From NCBI RefSeq assembly GCF_000801105.2, contig NC_079515.1, forward strand, positions 4,216,001 to 4,280,000: a stretch of 64,000 nt of DNA, read 5' to 3'. Within the stretch, counting starts at the first letter, position 1. Each line of letters begins with the position of its first letter. Source of the DNA: Raphanus sativus (Eukaryota > Streptophyta > Magnoliopsida > Brassicales > Brassicaceae). The notes under the pieces are model-generated. The model was not told where the DNA came from and searched no databases. It was given only the letters and a program-made list of their open reading frames with translations. Of this stretch, positions 12,896-24,997 are shown in pieces. The translations under genes and the position numbers were made by a program.

Positions 12896-13117
12896 AAAAA
12901 CTATATATAATTGTAGTTATATACTCCCTCTGTTTTTTTAAAATTCATGTTCTAGAAAAAAAAATTGTTTTAAAAAGATACATTTTTTACTTTTTCAATG
13001 TATTATTTAATGAAAATCTGTTAACTTCAAGAAAATTAATTGTGTTTATTGGATTTTTATTGGTTAAAGATTATGGAAAATTGTTATTCACAAAAATCAA
13101 TGCATTTTTAATGTGAA

Positions 13118-13512
13118 CTAGATCTTGACCCGCCCAACCGGGCGGATATTTATTTTATGTTTTTAGTTTTTATTTATAAATGATATATTTGTAATATTTA
13201 AATATAAATTTAGATTGAAAATTAGCATTTGTAGTTATAATAAAAATTAAAAGTTAAAAAATATTTTGATATAAATTTTAAATTCCTGACTAAAAAATAT
13301 AGAGATGGGTCATAACTTTTTCCAATTCCAAAATCTTAGCATTATTAATAAAAAATAAAATAATTTATAAATAAATAAAATATATAAACATATTTGAAAT
13401 TAAAAATAAATTTGTTAAAAAAAATCTTACGCCATTGTTGTTTATTTCTATAGTTTGACCCGTGGCCGTATAAATATTTGCTTTCACTTCAATTTTTTTC
13501 TTTGTTCTAATG

Positions 13513-13552
<40 letters not shown>

Positions 13553-14389
13553 AAATTAATATGTATTAGATAATTGTTAGTATAACATTTTAAAACAAAA
13601 ATTTTATTTATTACTTTAAATAATTATATTATGTGATTTTAATCGTCTATTATATCACAGTGTATGATATAAAAATCTAATATTTATAACTAATTGGACT
13701 TATATTATAAAAGTGTTATACTAACAATTTATAAATAAAATATTTTATATTTTATTTATATGATATATAAATTGATTTTGATGTGTGAGTTTTATTTTAT
13801 TATTTTATTATAAATATTGAAAAAATTTAATGTTAACAAAAAAATCTATAAATAAATTTATTTTGGTTAAGATTTATTCTATTAAAGAAATCTATTATTT
13901 AAATTAGAAAAAGATATTAAATACTTAAATCTATCATTTAAATAAGGAAAATACAAAATTCTCTACTATCTTTTTTACCAAACAAATTTTTTTAAAAGAC
14001 TCCTATCTCTATTACCAAACAAAAGCTTAAAGTACTTCTACTTTAATAAGATAGATATAAATAAAATATTTTATATTTTATTTTATATGATATATAAATT
14101 GATTTTGATGTGTGATTTTTATTTTATTATTTTTATTAATAAATATTGAAAAAATATTTAATGTTAACAAAATCTATAAAGAAATTTATTTTGGTTAAGA
14201 TTCATTCTATTAAAAAAATCTATTATTTAAATTAGGAAAAGACATTAAATACTTAAATATATCATTTAAATAAGAAAAAGACAAAAATTCTCTACTATCT
14301 TTGTTACCAAACAAAATTTAATTTTTTTAAAGACTCCTATCCCTATTACCAAACAAAAGCTTAAAGTACTTCTACTTTAATAAGATAGA
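13118..14389 (-). mobile_element. Non-autonomous Helitron with internal duplication
   Basis: Minus-strand element. The 5' end TCTATCTTATTAAAG starts at 14389 after an A. The 3' end is a hairpin CCGCCCGGTTGGGCGGG followed by TCAAGAT and CTAG at 13118, then T. The interior holds a tandem duplication of about 330 bp (about 13724-14054 and 14055-14390) that also duplicates the 5' terminus, so there are two potential starts. Microsatellite (AT)n(GT)n at 13516-13552. No coding frame. Confidence 0.8.
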
Positions 14390-14390
14390 T
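13724..14390. repeat. Tandem duplication of about 330 bp in a Helitron
   Basis: Two adjacent copies run from ATAAATAAAATATTTTATAT to CTTTAATAAGATAGAT with small indels. Each ends in the same CTACTTTAATAAGATAGAT Helitron terminus. Confidence 0.8.
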
Positions 14391-14641
14391 TCTTAATATA
14401 TGTGAAAAGTCTAGAATATGTATCTTAAAAAACAGAAGGAGTAAGTGTTAAATATATGATAATAAAGTAAAAATGCAGTTTATAAAATAGTAATAATATA
14501 TTAAGCAGATTTTAGGCTCTATAATATGAATAAGTTTTATAATAAAACTACTAATATAAAGAAAATATTATTCTTTTGTCACTAAAATTCTTCTTTTTTA
14601 TTTCAAGTGAATGAAAGCCAAGTTTTGATAAAAAAAAATAA

Positions 14642-15317
14642 TCTATTCTATTAATTCTTCAACATGTCCAGTGATAAAAGTTCTGTCCACTTTTTTAAAT
14701 TTTATTATAACTGCATCATTAACATTAACTAATTATAACTGCATCCAAAATCGTAACCACCTTGATTTTTTTTTAAGAAAATGTAACCACTTCTAAACGG
14801 TTTATAAATGACTAAACATACAGATTATTAATGTATCCAAGAAGTGGTGTCCAACAAACGTATAACCACCTCTAACTTATTTCATCAATCTGACAAATAC
14901 ATGAATTTAAAAATAATAATTTAAATTTTAAATCATGTATAAGTTTTTTAATATAAATATATTTTTATAACTTTAACTTGAGAACATATGGGAGTTATAA
15001 AATATATATATAACTGGCTATTAATCACGTAACGGCTCAAAAGGGCGTATGATTCAATATGATTTGATATCGTATTTTTTGTGAACACCCATTACTGCAT
15101 AATTATATTTCTTAATTTCTTAATCATGGTCACTAATCACGTAACTGGCTAAAAAGATATTATACAAAGATTATAATTATTAAAGCCTCTTATAAATCAT
15201 TTTAAAAAGATATTATACAAATTAAAAACAAAAATAATTAAAAACACAAATATAAAAATTAAACTTTTAAAAGATGTAAAACAAAAAATTTACCCGCCCT
15301 TTTAAGGGCGGGTCAAA
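14642..15317 (+). mobile_element. Helitron A of a tandem Helitron pair
   Basis: It starts TCTATTCTATTAATTC after an A and ends with a perfect hairpin CCGCCC TTTTAA GGGCGG and TCAAAA. The CTAG end is replaced by the TCTATTCTATTAA start of the next element, so the two abut. It is non-coding. The boundary is inferred from the terminal motifs. Confidence 0.5.
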
Positions 15318-16259
15318 ATCTATTCTATTAATTATCCTGTATGACCAATTAATAAAAGGTCCTTTAGAGCATTGTTAACCGTTCGTAACTTCCCTCGGCA
15401 TATGAAACGATAATTTGGGCTTCGAATATTGTTAACCGTTCGTAACTTCCATATATTCCTGTTTTATGTTCAAATAAAAAAAACAAATAATTTGGACTCA
15501 ATATTGACAAAAAGACGAAGCCTTACCATATGATACATGTACATACTTACAAAACTTATCTATTCTATTAAATTCATATCATACAGAATATGATTATACA
15601 AACACACAAACATAAAAATTATGTTTCTTTAAAAAATAAAATTAAAACTAAAACTAAACAACTAAATTTAAAATTAAAAATTATTATCATGATCCGATAT
15701 TCTACAGATTTTAGTTTAACGGGTTTTAAATAGATTTCTACATTTGGACCCGCCTTTTTATATTTTTTAGTTTTATATTCTTTTAGAAATTTAATTTTTA
15801 TATTTATATGTTTAGTCATATTTGTGTTTTTCATTGTATAACATTTCTCTTAAATAATTAATAGGAGGTTTTAATCATTGTATTAAAATAGTTTTATCAT
15901 ACATATATCAATATGTTATGTTTCTATTTTAATAGTATTGACTAGATTCGGATTCGCCTTTAAAAGAGCTGGTATATTTTTTTGTTTTACATATTTTAGA
16001 AATTTAATTTTATATTTATGTTTTAATCATATTTATATTTTTCTTTGTATAATATTTCTTTTAAATAATTAATAAGAGGTTTTAATAATTATCGTAAAAT
16101 AATTTGACCACACATATATCAATAGGTCATATTCCTGTTTTAGTATATTGATATTATATAATGAAAAAACGTAAATAAAAACATAAATATAAAAATTAAA
16201 TTTATAAAAAATGTAAAAAAAAAAATATACCCGCCCTTCTAAGGGCGGGTCAAATCTAG
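15318..16259 (+). mobile_element. Helitron B of a tandem Helitron pair
   Basis: It starts TCTATTCTATTAATTA and ends with the hairpin CCGCCC TTCTAA GGGCGG, then TCAAAT and CTAG at 16259, followed by T. A third similar 5' end at 15560 and degenerate hairpin remnants near 15955 suggest nested or partial copies inside. No coding frame. Confidence 0.55.
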
Positions 16260-16490
16260 TATTCAGATAAAACTGAAAATATATTTTTATTTCAGATAAG
16301 GTCCTGGAAATTTCAGGACCGGTTATGCACCCAAACTAGCATAGAGGTGACAAATTAGAAATAAAATGGATCTTTATATGGCAAAAAAATCCCACAAAAT
16401 CAAAAAACATACAAAGAAAAATGTTCTAAACATTCTTCTATAGTTTTGATAATGAATAAATGGAACGAAAATTTTCAATTTTAAAAGTAA

Positions 16491-18397
16491 TCTATCTTAT
16501 TAAAACAGAAACATTGCAACTTCTTCTAGATAGATTTTTAAATTGGACCTCATTAAATTAATGCTATTAATGCTATACTAACCCATATTATTAGACGTCC
16601 TTTTTTATACTCCGATTTAGCAACCATTATTTATAACAACCATCACTTAATTATTATACAGCCACCCATGTTTCCTTATATTACTTAATATTATATTATA
16701 AGCTACATACATCCACTAACGTATTACACTAACATATTATAGTATAATATAGATTACTAACATACTATAAGATAGATTTTTAATAATACATCGATTAACA
16801 TATTATATTATAAATCTGTGTGACAGCATAAAAACGTTTTACGGTGTTTATTTTATACTATAGTTTAATTACGTTATATCTATCTTATTAACTATTAATT
16901 ATTAACCTACATAGTTCAAAATTCAAGCAGTTTTCAATATGATTTAAAATCTTTCTTATTTATAATCTCTCTTATAGTCTTTTTTATGATTAAACCATAA
17001 AATAAAAGATATTATTTTAGAAGTTCCTATACATCATGTTGAACATTACAGTCCAACCATTTGGAAATAGTAATTGTTTTTTCGGTTATGAAGTTGGTAT
17101 TTATCTTATTTTTAAACGTGAATGAGTGGTAAACATTTTTCCCCAAAATTTTTAAATAAAAATCTTTATTTGATAGGAAAGTTTGTATATATTATATTCC
17201 GAAAATAAATGATCAAAATTATTAGTTAAGATATTTCTTTTATTTTAATCTCTGAATTCAAGGAAGATTCAAGATAAAAGGAAAATACATAACTTATATT
17301 TAGATTGTAATCTTATATGTAAATATGCAAGCCCAAATTTTTATTTTGAACTAGCTCATTATTACTTTAACCCAAATTTTATATAGAAAACCAATATATC
17401 ATTAGGCCAAGTGTAGTTTACATTAAAATACAGTCCATTTATATTCAAATATCAATAAAGTTTTCACAAATTTTATAGCAGATCATTTTACATCTTATAA
17501 GTCTGTATATTTTATTTCTATTTGATCATTTTACAATTCTCAAGTCCGTATATTTTATTTCGTTTATACTAAAAATAAGATATTATGTTTTGGATTTGTC
17601 CGTTTTGAAGTGTCAGCGAGTTTATATTTATATTCCACCCATGGACAACTTTAAATACATATACTTCCAATAAAATTAAATACATCACACAGACTAAGTA
17701 TTATACAATTCAAAACTATGTAATTTAAAATAATATAAAACATATATATAAATTTCTTGAAGCAAAAGATAAATCCGTGCAGGTATTACATTTATCTATT
17801 ATAGATTAGGCAATATCCAGGTATTACATTCATTTCAATAAAATCGTTTATGGCAAACCTTTTTCTCCAAGTCGTTTCAATAATGCATAATATCTCAGTG
17901 ACTTATAATGTGATTTGGTATTTATCACAAATATTGGTGTTTATGAATTAAGTTGGTCCTGATTATTTTTCTAATACAAATATAAAAACATAGTTTTATA
18001 TATTACATAGTATAATAATATTTGTATAGTTTTATATTTATAACTTTGTCCTGAAAACAAACCAAAATTAAATATAATATATATCTGAAAATGTTTTAAA
18101 CCATTACAGAAAATATATTAGACGTCAATAGAATAAAATTCACTGAGCAATTATGTAATAATTATTTTCAATCATTTAAATTCATAATATACAAAAAAAA
18201 TAAAACACAAGTTTATAGCAAATTCTACAGTGACAATAAAAAAACACAATCCGCTTTTGCAAAAGAATAAAAAACAACCCAATCTAAAAAAAAATCAAAA
18301 CACAAGTTTTATAGCAAAGTTTACGTGACAATAAAAAAACACAATCCGCATTTGCAAAAGAATAAGAACCCGTCCGACCGGGCGGGTCATGATCTAG
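16491..18397 (+). mobile_element. Non-autonomous Helitron, 1.9 kb
   Basis: The 5' end TCTATCTTATTAAAACAG follows an A. The 3' hairpin CCCGTCC GACC GGGCGGG is followed by TCATGAT, CTAG at 18397 and T. The terminal motifs match the element at 48872-50263. It is AT-rich and has no Rep/helicase frame. Confidence 0.8.
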
Positions 18398-18721
18398 TTA
18401 CATATATATATCTTATTCCATCTATTTTGATTTCATTAGTTCGTTAATGTTTAAGATCGATCATCTGAACAATACTCTTTCAATTTTTTTTTTTTTTTCA
18501 CTGAATTGTATTATTAGCCTTCAAGGCAAAAAGTTCTAAACAATGAGAACTAGTAAAACAACATAGAAAAATGATACACCAGTAGGGATCCAAAATAAAC
18601 TAACACATCTATTTTGCGTATGGATGACTAAAAATTTTTCATATAAAAGCTTCATATTTGCTTTTGGAATAGACGAACCTCAAAGGAGATAACCTTCATA
18701 TTAATCCAAAAGCACCACGCT

Positions 18722-19200
18722 TCAGAGTGAGTTGAAAACGATTGTCATTCTCTTTTTATTACTCCAGTAGGAGCCACCGAGATAAGACAACTCTCTATTT
18801 TGCTCTATTATCAGAGTCAAAGAGATTACCGTTCCATAGAACTTCATGCTGCATTTCGAAGTAACCATAGTTTGCAGCAAGAACTCCATCACCATCGAAT
18901 GAAGAACCATCAACGATTGAAGCCGGTAAGACCCGTCGCCACCATCCGCAGTAGATCTGTCAATTAACTTTTCTAAACAGTTCAACTGAACCGAAAGTTT
19001 TATCTTTCCAAACCAATTGGAAGAAGCATACGAAAGAACAATAAAAAACCTTGCCAGATTCAAAATAAATTGGCAATAAAACAGCGACTGGAAATAAAAC
19101 AAATCCAAAAAAGAGATGTAAAACGAATTAAACAAGCCGATGTCGGAGCTGAAGAAGCCTCCGATCATCGGCTTGAAAATATGAAAAATCTCTCTTTTTT
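18722..19200 (-). other. Unassigned gene-fragment-like stretch
   Basis: An open minus-strand frame of 148 codons from 19168 is preceded by an AAGCCCTAGCCGTC leader-like sequence. A second frame reads DGDGVLAANYGYFEMQHEVL. I recognise no family. Composition is less AT-rich than the surroundings, which fits a captured or decayed gene fragment. I do not call it a gene. Confidence 0.2.
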
Positions 19201-19278
19201 TCTCTTGACGGCTAGGGCTTCACTTTTTTCAGAGATTGAAATTATCACCCCACTCTTTCAATTTATTTTGTACTATGT

Positions 19279-20152
19279 TTTAGAATAGGACAAGACTTAG
19301 GTTCACCCCCTGTGGTGAACCTTTAAATTCACCACACCATTTATGACCAATAAAAATGATATGTAGATAATTAAATAAAACATTATAAATTTATTTTAAA
19401 ATAATTAAAAAAGAATAATGTCAATTCTAAACCACAAATCTTAATTTTTAAACCCTAAATATTAATTTCTAAATCCAAACTCTATACCCTAAACCAAAAT
19501 CCTATACCCTAAACCCAAATCTTAGACCCTAAACCCAAACCATAAATCTTAAATCTAAATCTAATATTCTAAATCCAAATCCTAGACCCTAAACCTAAAC
19601 CGTATACCCTAAACCCAAACCGTATACCCTAAACCCAAATCCTAGATCTTAAATCCAAACTGTAAATCCTAAATTAAAATTAAAATTTTAGGATTTACGG
19701 TTTGGATTTAAGGTCTAGGATTTGGGTTTAGGATATACGGTTTGGGTTTAGGGTTTACGATCTGGGTTTAGGGTATAGAATTTGGGTTTAGGGTATAAGG
19801 TTTGGGTTTAGGGTACTTGATTTAGATTTAAGATTTATGGTTTGGGTTTAAGGTTTAGAATTTGGGTTTGGGTTTAGGGTATAGAATTTAGGTTTGGGGT
19901 CATGGTCTAGGATTTGGGTTTAGGGTATAGAATTTTGATTTAGGGTATACGATTTGGATTTAGAAATTAATGTTTAGGATTTAAAAATTAAGATTTGTAG
20001 TTTAGAATTGTCATTATTGTTTTTTAACTATTTTAAAATAAATTTAATATGTTTTATTTAATTATCTACATGTCATTTTTATTGGTCATAAATGGTATGG
20101 TGAATTTAAAGGTTCACCACAGGGGTGAACCTAAGTCTTGTCCTTTAGAATA
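19279..20152. mobile_element. Hairpin (foldback) element with telomere-like arms, 9-bp target duplication
   Basis: The element 19288-20143 (856 bp) starts GGACAAGACTTAGG and ends with its exact complement. It is flanked by the perfect 9-bp duplication TTTAGAATA (19279-19287 and 20144-20152). The two halves are inverted copies along most of their length. The left arm is made of degenerate CCTAAAC/CCCTAAACC units (about 19440-19680) and the right arm of TTTAGGGT units. Each terminal repeat contains a small palindrome GGTTCACC, 6 bp, GGTGAACC. A 9-bp duplication is typical of Mutator-like elements. No protein is encoded. Confidence 0.85.
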
Positions 20153-21341
20153 ACATGCACAGATTAAAAAATAAATTATTTTTGTTAAAACTACTTGATT
20201 ACAACAAAAAATAACTAAAAATAATTAATCATTACTATTCTATACAAATAAGACAGAAATATACATTATTTTATATATTTTAATTAATATTTTAATAATT
20301 TTACTTAAAAAGTTACAAAACATCGTACGAATTGAATTAAAACCTTTTAAAACATCATATTTAAAAGAAACGGAGGGAGTACAAAGCTATACATTAACTT
20401 AATGATTTAGTTCTGATGTTCAACGTGGTTATATTTACAAGTTTTGTCCGTGTAAAATACAAAGTATGGTTGCATAATGAAAGAGATGGTTAGTTTTTTT
20501 AAGCTATAATAAAAGATTGAACTGGTGGGTATGAAAACATTCGAAGAGCAAGCAGTGAAGGAACCACAGAAAGGTGAGTTATATCTGAATAGAAACTCGA
20601 AGGAGAATAGAGAACAAAAGTACCGATCGTTTCGTTTGAGTTTGCGTTTGCAATTACGTTACCATGTTATATTCTATCATAGAACCGCAAACGAAAACTC
20701 AAAGAAACAATTGGGACCTAAACTTATTTTTGTCAAAGTATCTTGTAAAATTGATTCAGAGATTCCTTCTACACTTTCTTTGCGATGAAACTAATAATAA
20801 CAACAAAACAATAGAGAAACAAAAGTAGAGTTAATAGAATAAAATGGTCCTTAGGTTTTGCTTTGGACCAGATTGAAAAGGCAATGTAATATCCATTTTA
20901 CACACATGCTATGCACTCTTCTTTAATAATTTTTAGGCCCACACTCTTTTCATCTTGTAATCTGATCATCCCATGAATCTCAACACTTACCAAATAATAT
21001 TTCATCATCATTGAGTCATTAATTCATTATACATATGCACAGACATGATACAAGTTCCCAAATGACTTCCTGCAAGCTAGCTTCATTGAATTATTTCAGA
21101 TTCTCAGGCATTAAGTAATAACCCTTATTTACTTCTTTTTAAAATCTCTGCCACAAATGTAAGAGAAAAATATCCTCTCTGTTTTTCATATATGTTTTCA
21201 AGTTAGTCGAATAGTAAATAAATAAATAAATAACGAAGTTACTGATATTATTAGTTCTCCTCCTTTTTGTTTTTTTCTCTTTAAGTATGGAGGCTCACAA
21301 TCTAAAGTTAAACTAAAGTTGTCACTTATTTCTGGATATCA
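20153..21341. other. Intergenic spacer, nothing recognised
   Basis: AT-rich DNA downstream of NGAL2. The 87-codon frame at 20525 has no family signature and ends in low-complexity sequence, so I do not call it. A CGGAGGGAGT motif near 20373 resembles the end of a small MITE, but I found no partner. Confidence 0.4.
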
Positions 21342-23648
21342 TCAACCTCGTCCATCTCCTACCTGCTCCATTGCTTCTCCAGCAAATGAGATACTCTGTT
21401 TCACAAAACCAACACACAATTATTCTGTTATTATTCGCATTATTTTCTTCATAAAATTGTAAGAGAGTGATGTTAACATATTCAGTATAATATAGCTTTA
21501 AATTCCCATTTTTATGAGCTCTTTCAATAATATAAGTATGTGTTAGAATTTTCAATTATTTTCAAACAATATAAAATCTATTATTCGGCTCAAAGATTTT
21601 ATTCATGATTTTTAATGCTTACTTAAACTTTGACTGGATGTACTATATTCCAGCTATCTACCATCAATGCTGCATTACCGATACAAGTCCATCCAAGTAA
21701 CATTGAAACGACAGTTTTAGCATTAGTCTTTGACTTGTACAAAGACATGACGGTGCCAAACTAATCAGAATGGTAAATTAGATAGTTGAGGCATACATAA
21801 GATTGATAAATTAAACTTTGACTTCTGAAAAAAAGTAGGCTACAGAAGAAAATTCAAAATCATGGTAGGCTACAAGTTATCAACAAATCGGCCATGTGCG
21901 TTTACAGTCATGTGTAGTATTATTCTCCCTGATTCCATCTTTATACTATTATTTATTAAACAGTAGCTCTACCATGTCTATTTTAATAATACTAATTTCA
22001 TCTGTCTCATCTCTAGAAACAGCCACGACATCTGTTTTATAGTACTTAATCAAAATTCAATTTTATATCATTTTCATTCACATAGTAGCATGCACGTACC
22101 AACGTCAGCAAACAGAATATGACAACAATGAAAATTTTATTTACCATGGGATGAGGAGTTGGGTAATAGTAAATGTGTTGGCCGTTGTACGCGTCAGGAC
22201 ACGGTGGTGGCTCAACAACGTCACCATGACATTCGAGGTTAACTCCAAATAGCCTCACGGTCCTCGAGCTCCCTGCAACTACCGTCGGTGTCTCAGCGAC
22301 AGCGCCTACAATTTTCCACCGTCAAAACACGTTTGCGTCTCTTTTAGTTACGTATATTTTAAAATGAATTAAAAGGAAGAAATAATGAACACGGTAGTCT
22401 AAGTGGATTGGACGGTTCTCCTTACGAGGGTGTAACGGATTAGTTACAACTTGGGGAAGGTTATTGAAATTCTCGGGGTTATTTTCTTGTCCAGAATTAA
22501 AAAGACATATATATGACAATAAAACAAAGAGATGTCTGTATATAAACAAAATGTTATCTCAGGTTGTTATTTTACGTGCATATACACGCAACTAAACTAA
22601 TCGTCACATATTTTAGGATAAATAAAATAATTTAATTCCGACAAGATTTATAAGAAAAGAAACTTCACCAGCTAAAATGGTTGAGCTCTCAAAGTTTGTG
22701 CTTTATATTTATTTCATGGATGGATCGAGCCCTCATTTTGGAAAATATTTACTATTTTAAACAAATAAATTGATAAGAAAAATCTTTATAATTAAAACTA
22801 CAAGAACGGAAGAGTCATAGAAGAAAATAAAACATTTCGCTTTTTAAAGATGAATGTTCTCTTATACACACCATGTGAATCAGTATAACAATCTAAACAC
22901 ACAATGGACAAAATTAATAATCTAGGATATATTATAAAAGTCAAGAAAATATATTTTTGAGAAGAAAAAATTAATATAGGACAAATATCTTTAAGAAAAC
23001 AAACAGAAAGAGTATAAATCTGACATATAAATAAGAAACAAACAAACAAGAAAATTCGAGAAAAAAAGATAAAAGAGTTTTACCATAATGTGAATACTCT
23101 TGGTGGATGTTAGGGTAAGAACTAGTTGACGCGTGTACTTGACGATAAGGTGTAGTCAAACCGCTCCAGTACGCGGTCGTGTCACCTCGAGCATCTTGAG
23201 ACACGGTGGAGACGGCGGAAGAAGCCTCGCCGCGTCTCCGCCAGCCAATGAAGAGCCTATGGATATCAAAACGGTGCCGTTGGAATAAAACGACGTCGCC
23301 CGCGTTGAGGTGCTTGTCTTTGACGTACCTGCTCCATCCTTTGGTCAACACGTAGCTTTGACTACTGTTCCAGTACGAGTATCTGAATTTCCAGCTCTTG
23401 CCTGACTCATCCTCGAAGCTGAGAAGCACCCCTTTCTCCGTAGACTCCGCCGTCACGTCGTCACCTCCGCCGCCGTTATTATTGAGAGGGAGGTATCTCT
23501 CGGCGTGTTGTTTTGGTATGACTAAACGGTTTAGCTTTCCGACGTCGCTTGGTGTGAGTGACTTCTCGAACAAAGACTCTCTATGGTCGTTGTGCAACGA
23601 CGAGTGAGTGTTGTGGTGGATGTCTCTTGAGCTATGGTTGACTGACAT
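21342..23648 (-). CDS. NGAL2: B3-domain repressor NGATHA-like 2 (SOD7), 3 exons
   Basis: A RAV/NGATHA-type B3 transcription factor. In Arabidopsis NGAL2/SOD7 limits seed and organ size by repressing the cytochrome P450 gene KLU. Exons on the minus strand: 23648-23084, 22305-22145, 21395-21342, in phase, giving 259 residues. The B3 domain covers about residues 24-135: it opens [20 protein letters not shown], has the [20 protein letters not shown] core and ends [15 protein letters not shown]. The repressor motif [10 protein letters not shown] lies in exon 2. The last exon encodes [17 protein letters not shown], close to the Arabidopsis C-terminus as I recall it. Reading through intron 1 gives a shorter, probably artefactual end that lacks the repressor motif. 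The gene is flanked by transposons on both sides. Confidence 0.9.
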
Positions 23649-23674
23649 TTTGTGATTGTTTTCTTGGAGAGTGA

Positions 23675-23760
23675 GAAAGAGAGAGAGAGAGAGAACAGAG
23701 AGGATGCGCAGAGGTTTGGTGGTGAAAGAGAGATGGGTAATGGTACTAAATATAGTATTA
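23675..23760 (-). promoter_or_regulatory. Core promoter and GA-rich leader of NGAL2
   Basis: On the minus strand, a TATA-like CTATATTTAG near 23744-23753 is followed by a pyrimidine-rich stretch (GA repeats on the plus strand, 23677-23697) and then the ATG at 23648. The spacing suits a leader of about 70 nt. Inference from motif and position. Confidence 0.4.
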
Positions 23761-24997
23761 TACGAAGGTAACAGAAAAAGTGAAAATTCTGAAAATGTGA
23801 AAATGGTTAAGTTGATGTGAAAACTGTGGGAACTATTTTGATGCTAAAAGAAAAAAAAAACTATTTTCATGTACATGAAGAGGAGGAGGATACGACATCG
23901 ATAGTACTTTTAAGGTTTTGCGTGATGATATTTCTTTTCAATCATTATTTAATTGAATTTCCTTTTTTTCTTGCAGTTCCATTTTTTTCTTGCAGTTCAT
24001 GTTATATAGTATTGAATTGTTTTAGTCATTGTTTGATGAAACCTTGTTTTAAATGGCATTGGATCCCAACATGTTATAAAGTTATTTATAAAGTTATTGT
24101 GGCTTTGTCTTAATGTAAGTATTCTTCATAATGACTTTATCTCGTTCATGAACTTCTATGGTTAAATATAAACTTGTGTACAAAATAAAAGGGATACAGG
24201 ACAACCAAGTTTGGTGATTACTTTATTCGTCTGTTAATAACTTCCGTAATGACGTCAGCGTATACAAAGTTTAATTTGATAAAATGAATTATTACATACA
24301 TGATAATACAAAAATTTACATGTTTAACAATAAATATATATACAAAAAAAAATTAACTGTCCATTTAAGGTGATTTCTTTAAGATCTCCTAACAGGAACC
24401 AACGGCTGAAAAGTGAGGTGGTACTTAACAAGTAAAAGTAAGAAGGTACAGAGGATACTTAACCCTGACGCAAGTGAGAAGTTCAAGTTGTGGAGCATGT
24501 GCTTTTGTCTTTCCGACACACCATCGCATGCACCTTCACTTCTACTTCATACCTTCCCTTATGTTCCTTTCCCTTTCTCCCTCTCACACATTTTTTATTT
24601 TTTTTTCTTCTAATCATTTCATAATCGAGAAGGATAAAGACTTGATAAACTATTTGTGAAATGGACTTGACTTTGTGGCTATGTTTCTCTTTTTATTGTT
24701 TACAATATTGAACAACCACCACCATCAATGCCTATTAATACTCATCATGCAGAGATAAACTACATATAACCCCAACATATAATATCACCAAGATATTCAT
24801 TTTGGATAACAGTAGAGTAGTCGCGATGTAGTGAGTAAAAGTACAAACAAAAAACTACCATGAAAATATCCCTGATATGTCTTCAACTAATTTGGTCCTT
24901 TTTCCAAAGAATCTTGATGTCTTCACTTTCAAAACCATTACAATATCTCTCATTTGATATTACATTAGTATTGTATAGATTTTGTTTTTGGTCTAAC
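23761..24997. other. Upstream region of NGAL2, no gene
   Basis: AT-rich spacer with poly-T runs. Short frames at 23817 and 24413 are low-complexity and have no family signature. A TGACGTCA octamer (palindromic ACGT site) lies near 24250, about 600 bp upstream of the NGAL2 start. Confidence 0.35.

Noticed and set aside
22798..23083. Read-through C-terminus of NGAL2 in intron 1
   Set aside because: The extension is hydrophobic low-complexity sequence. A good GT donor at 23083 and exons 2-3 restore the conserved repressor motif and C-terminus.
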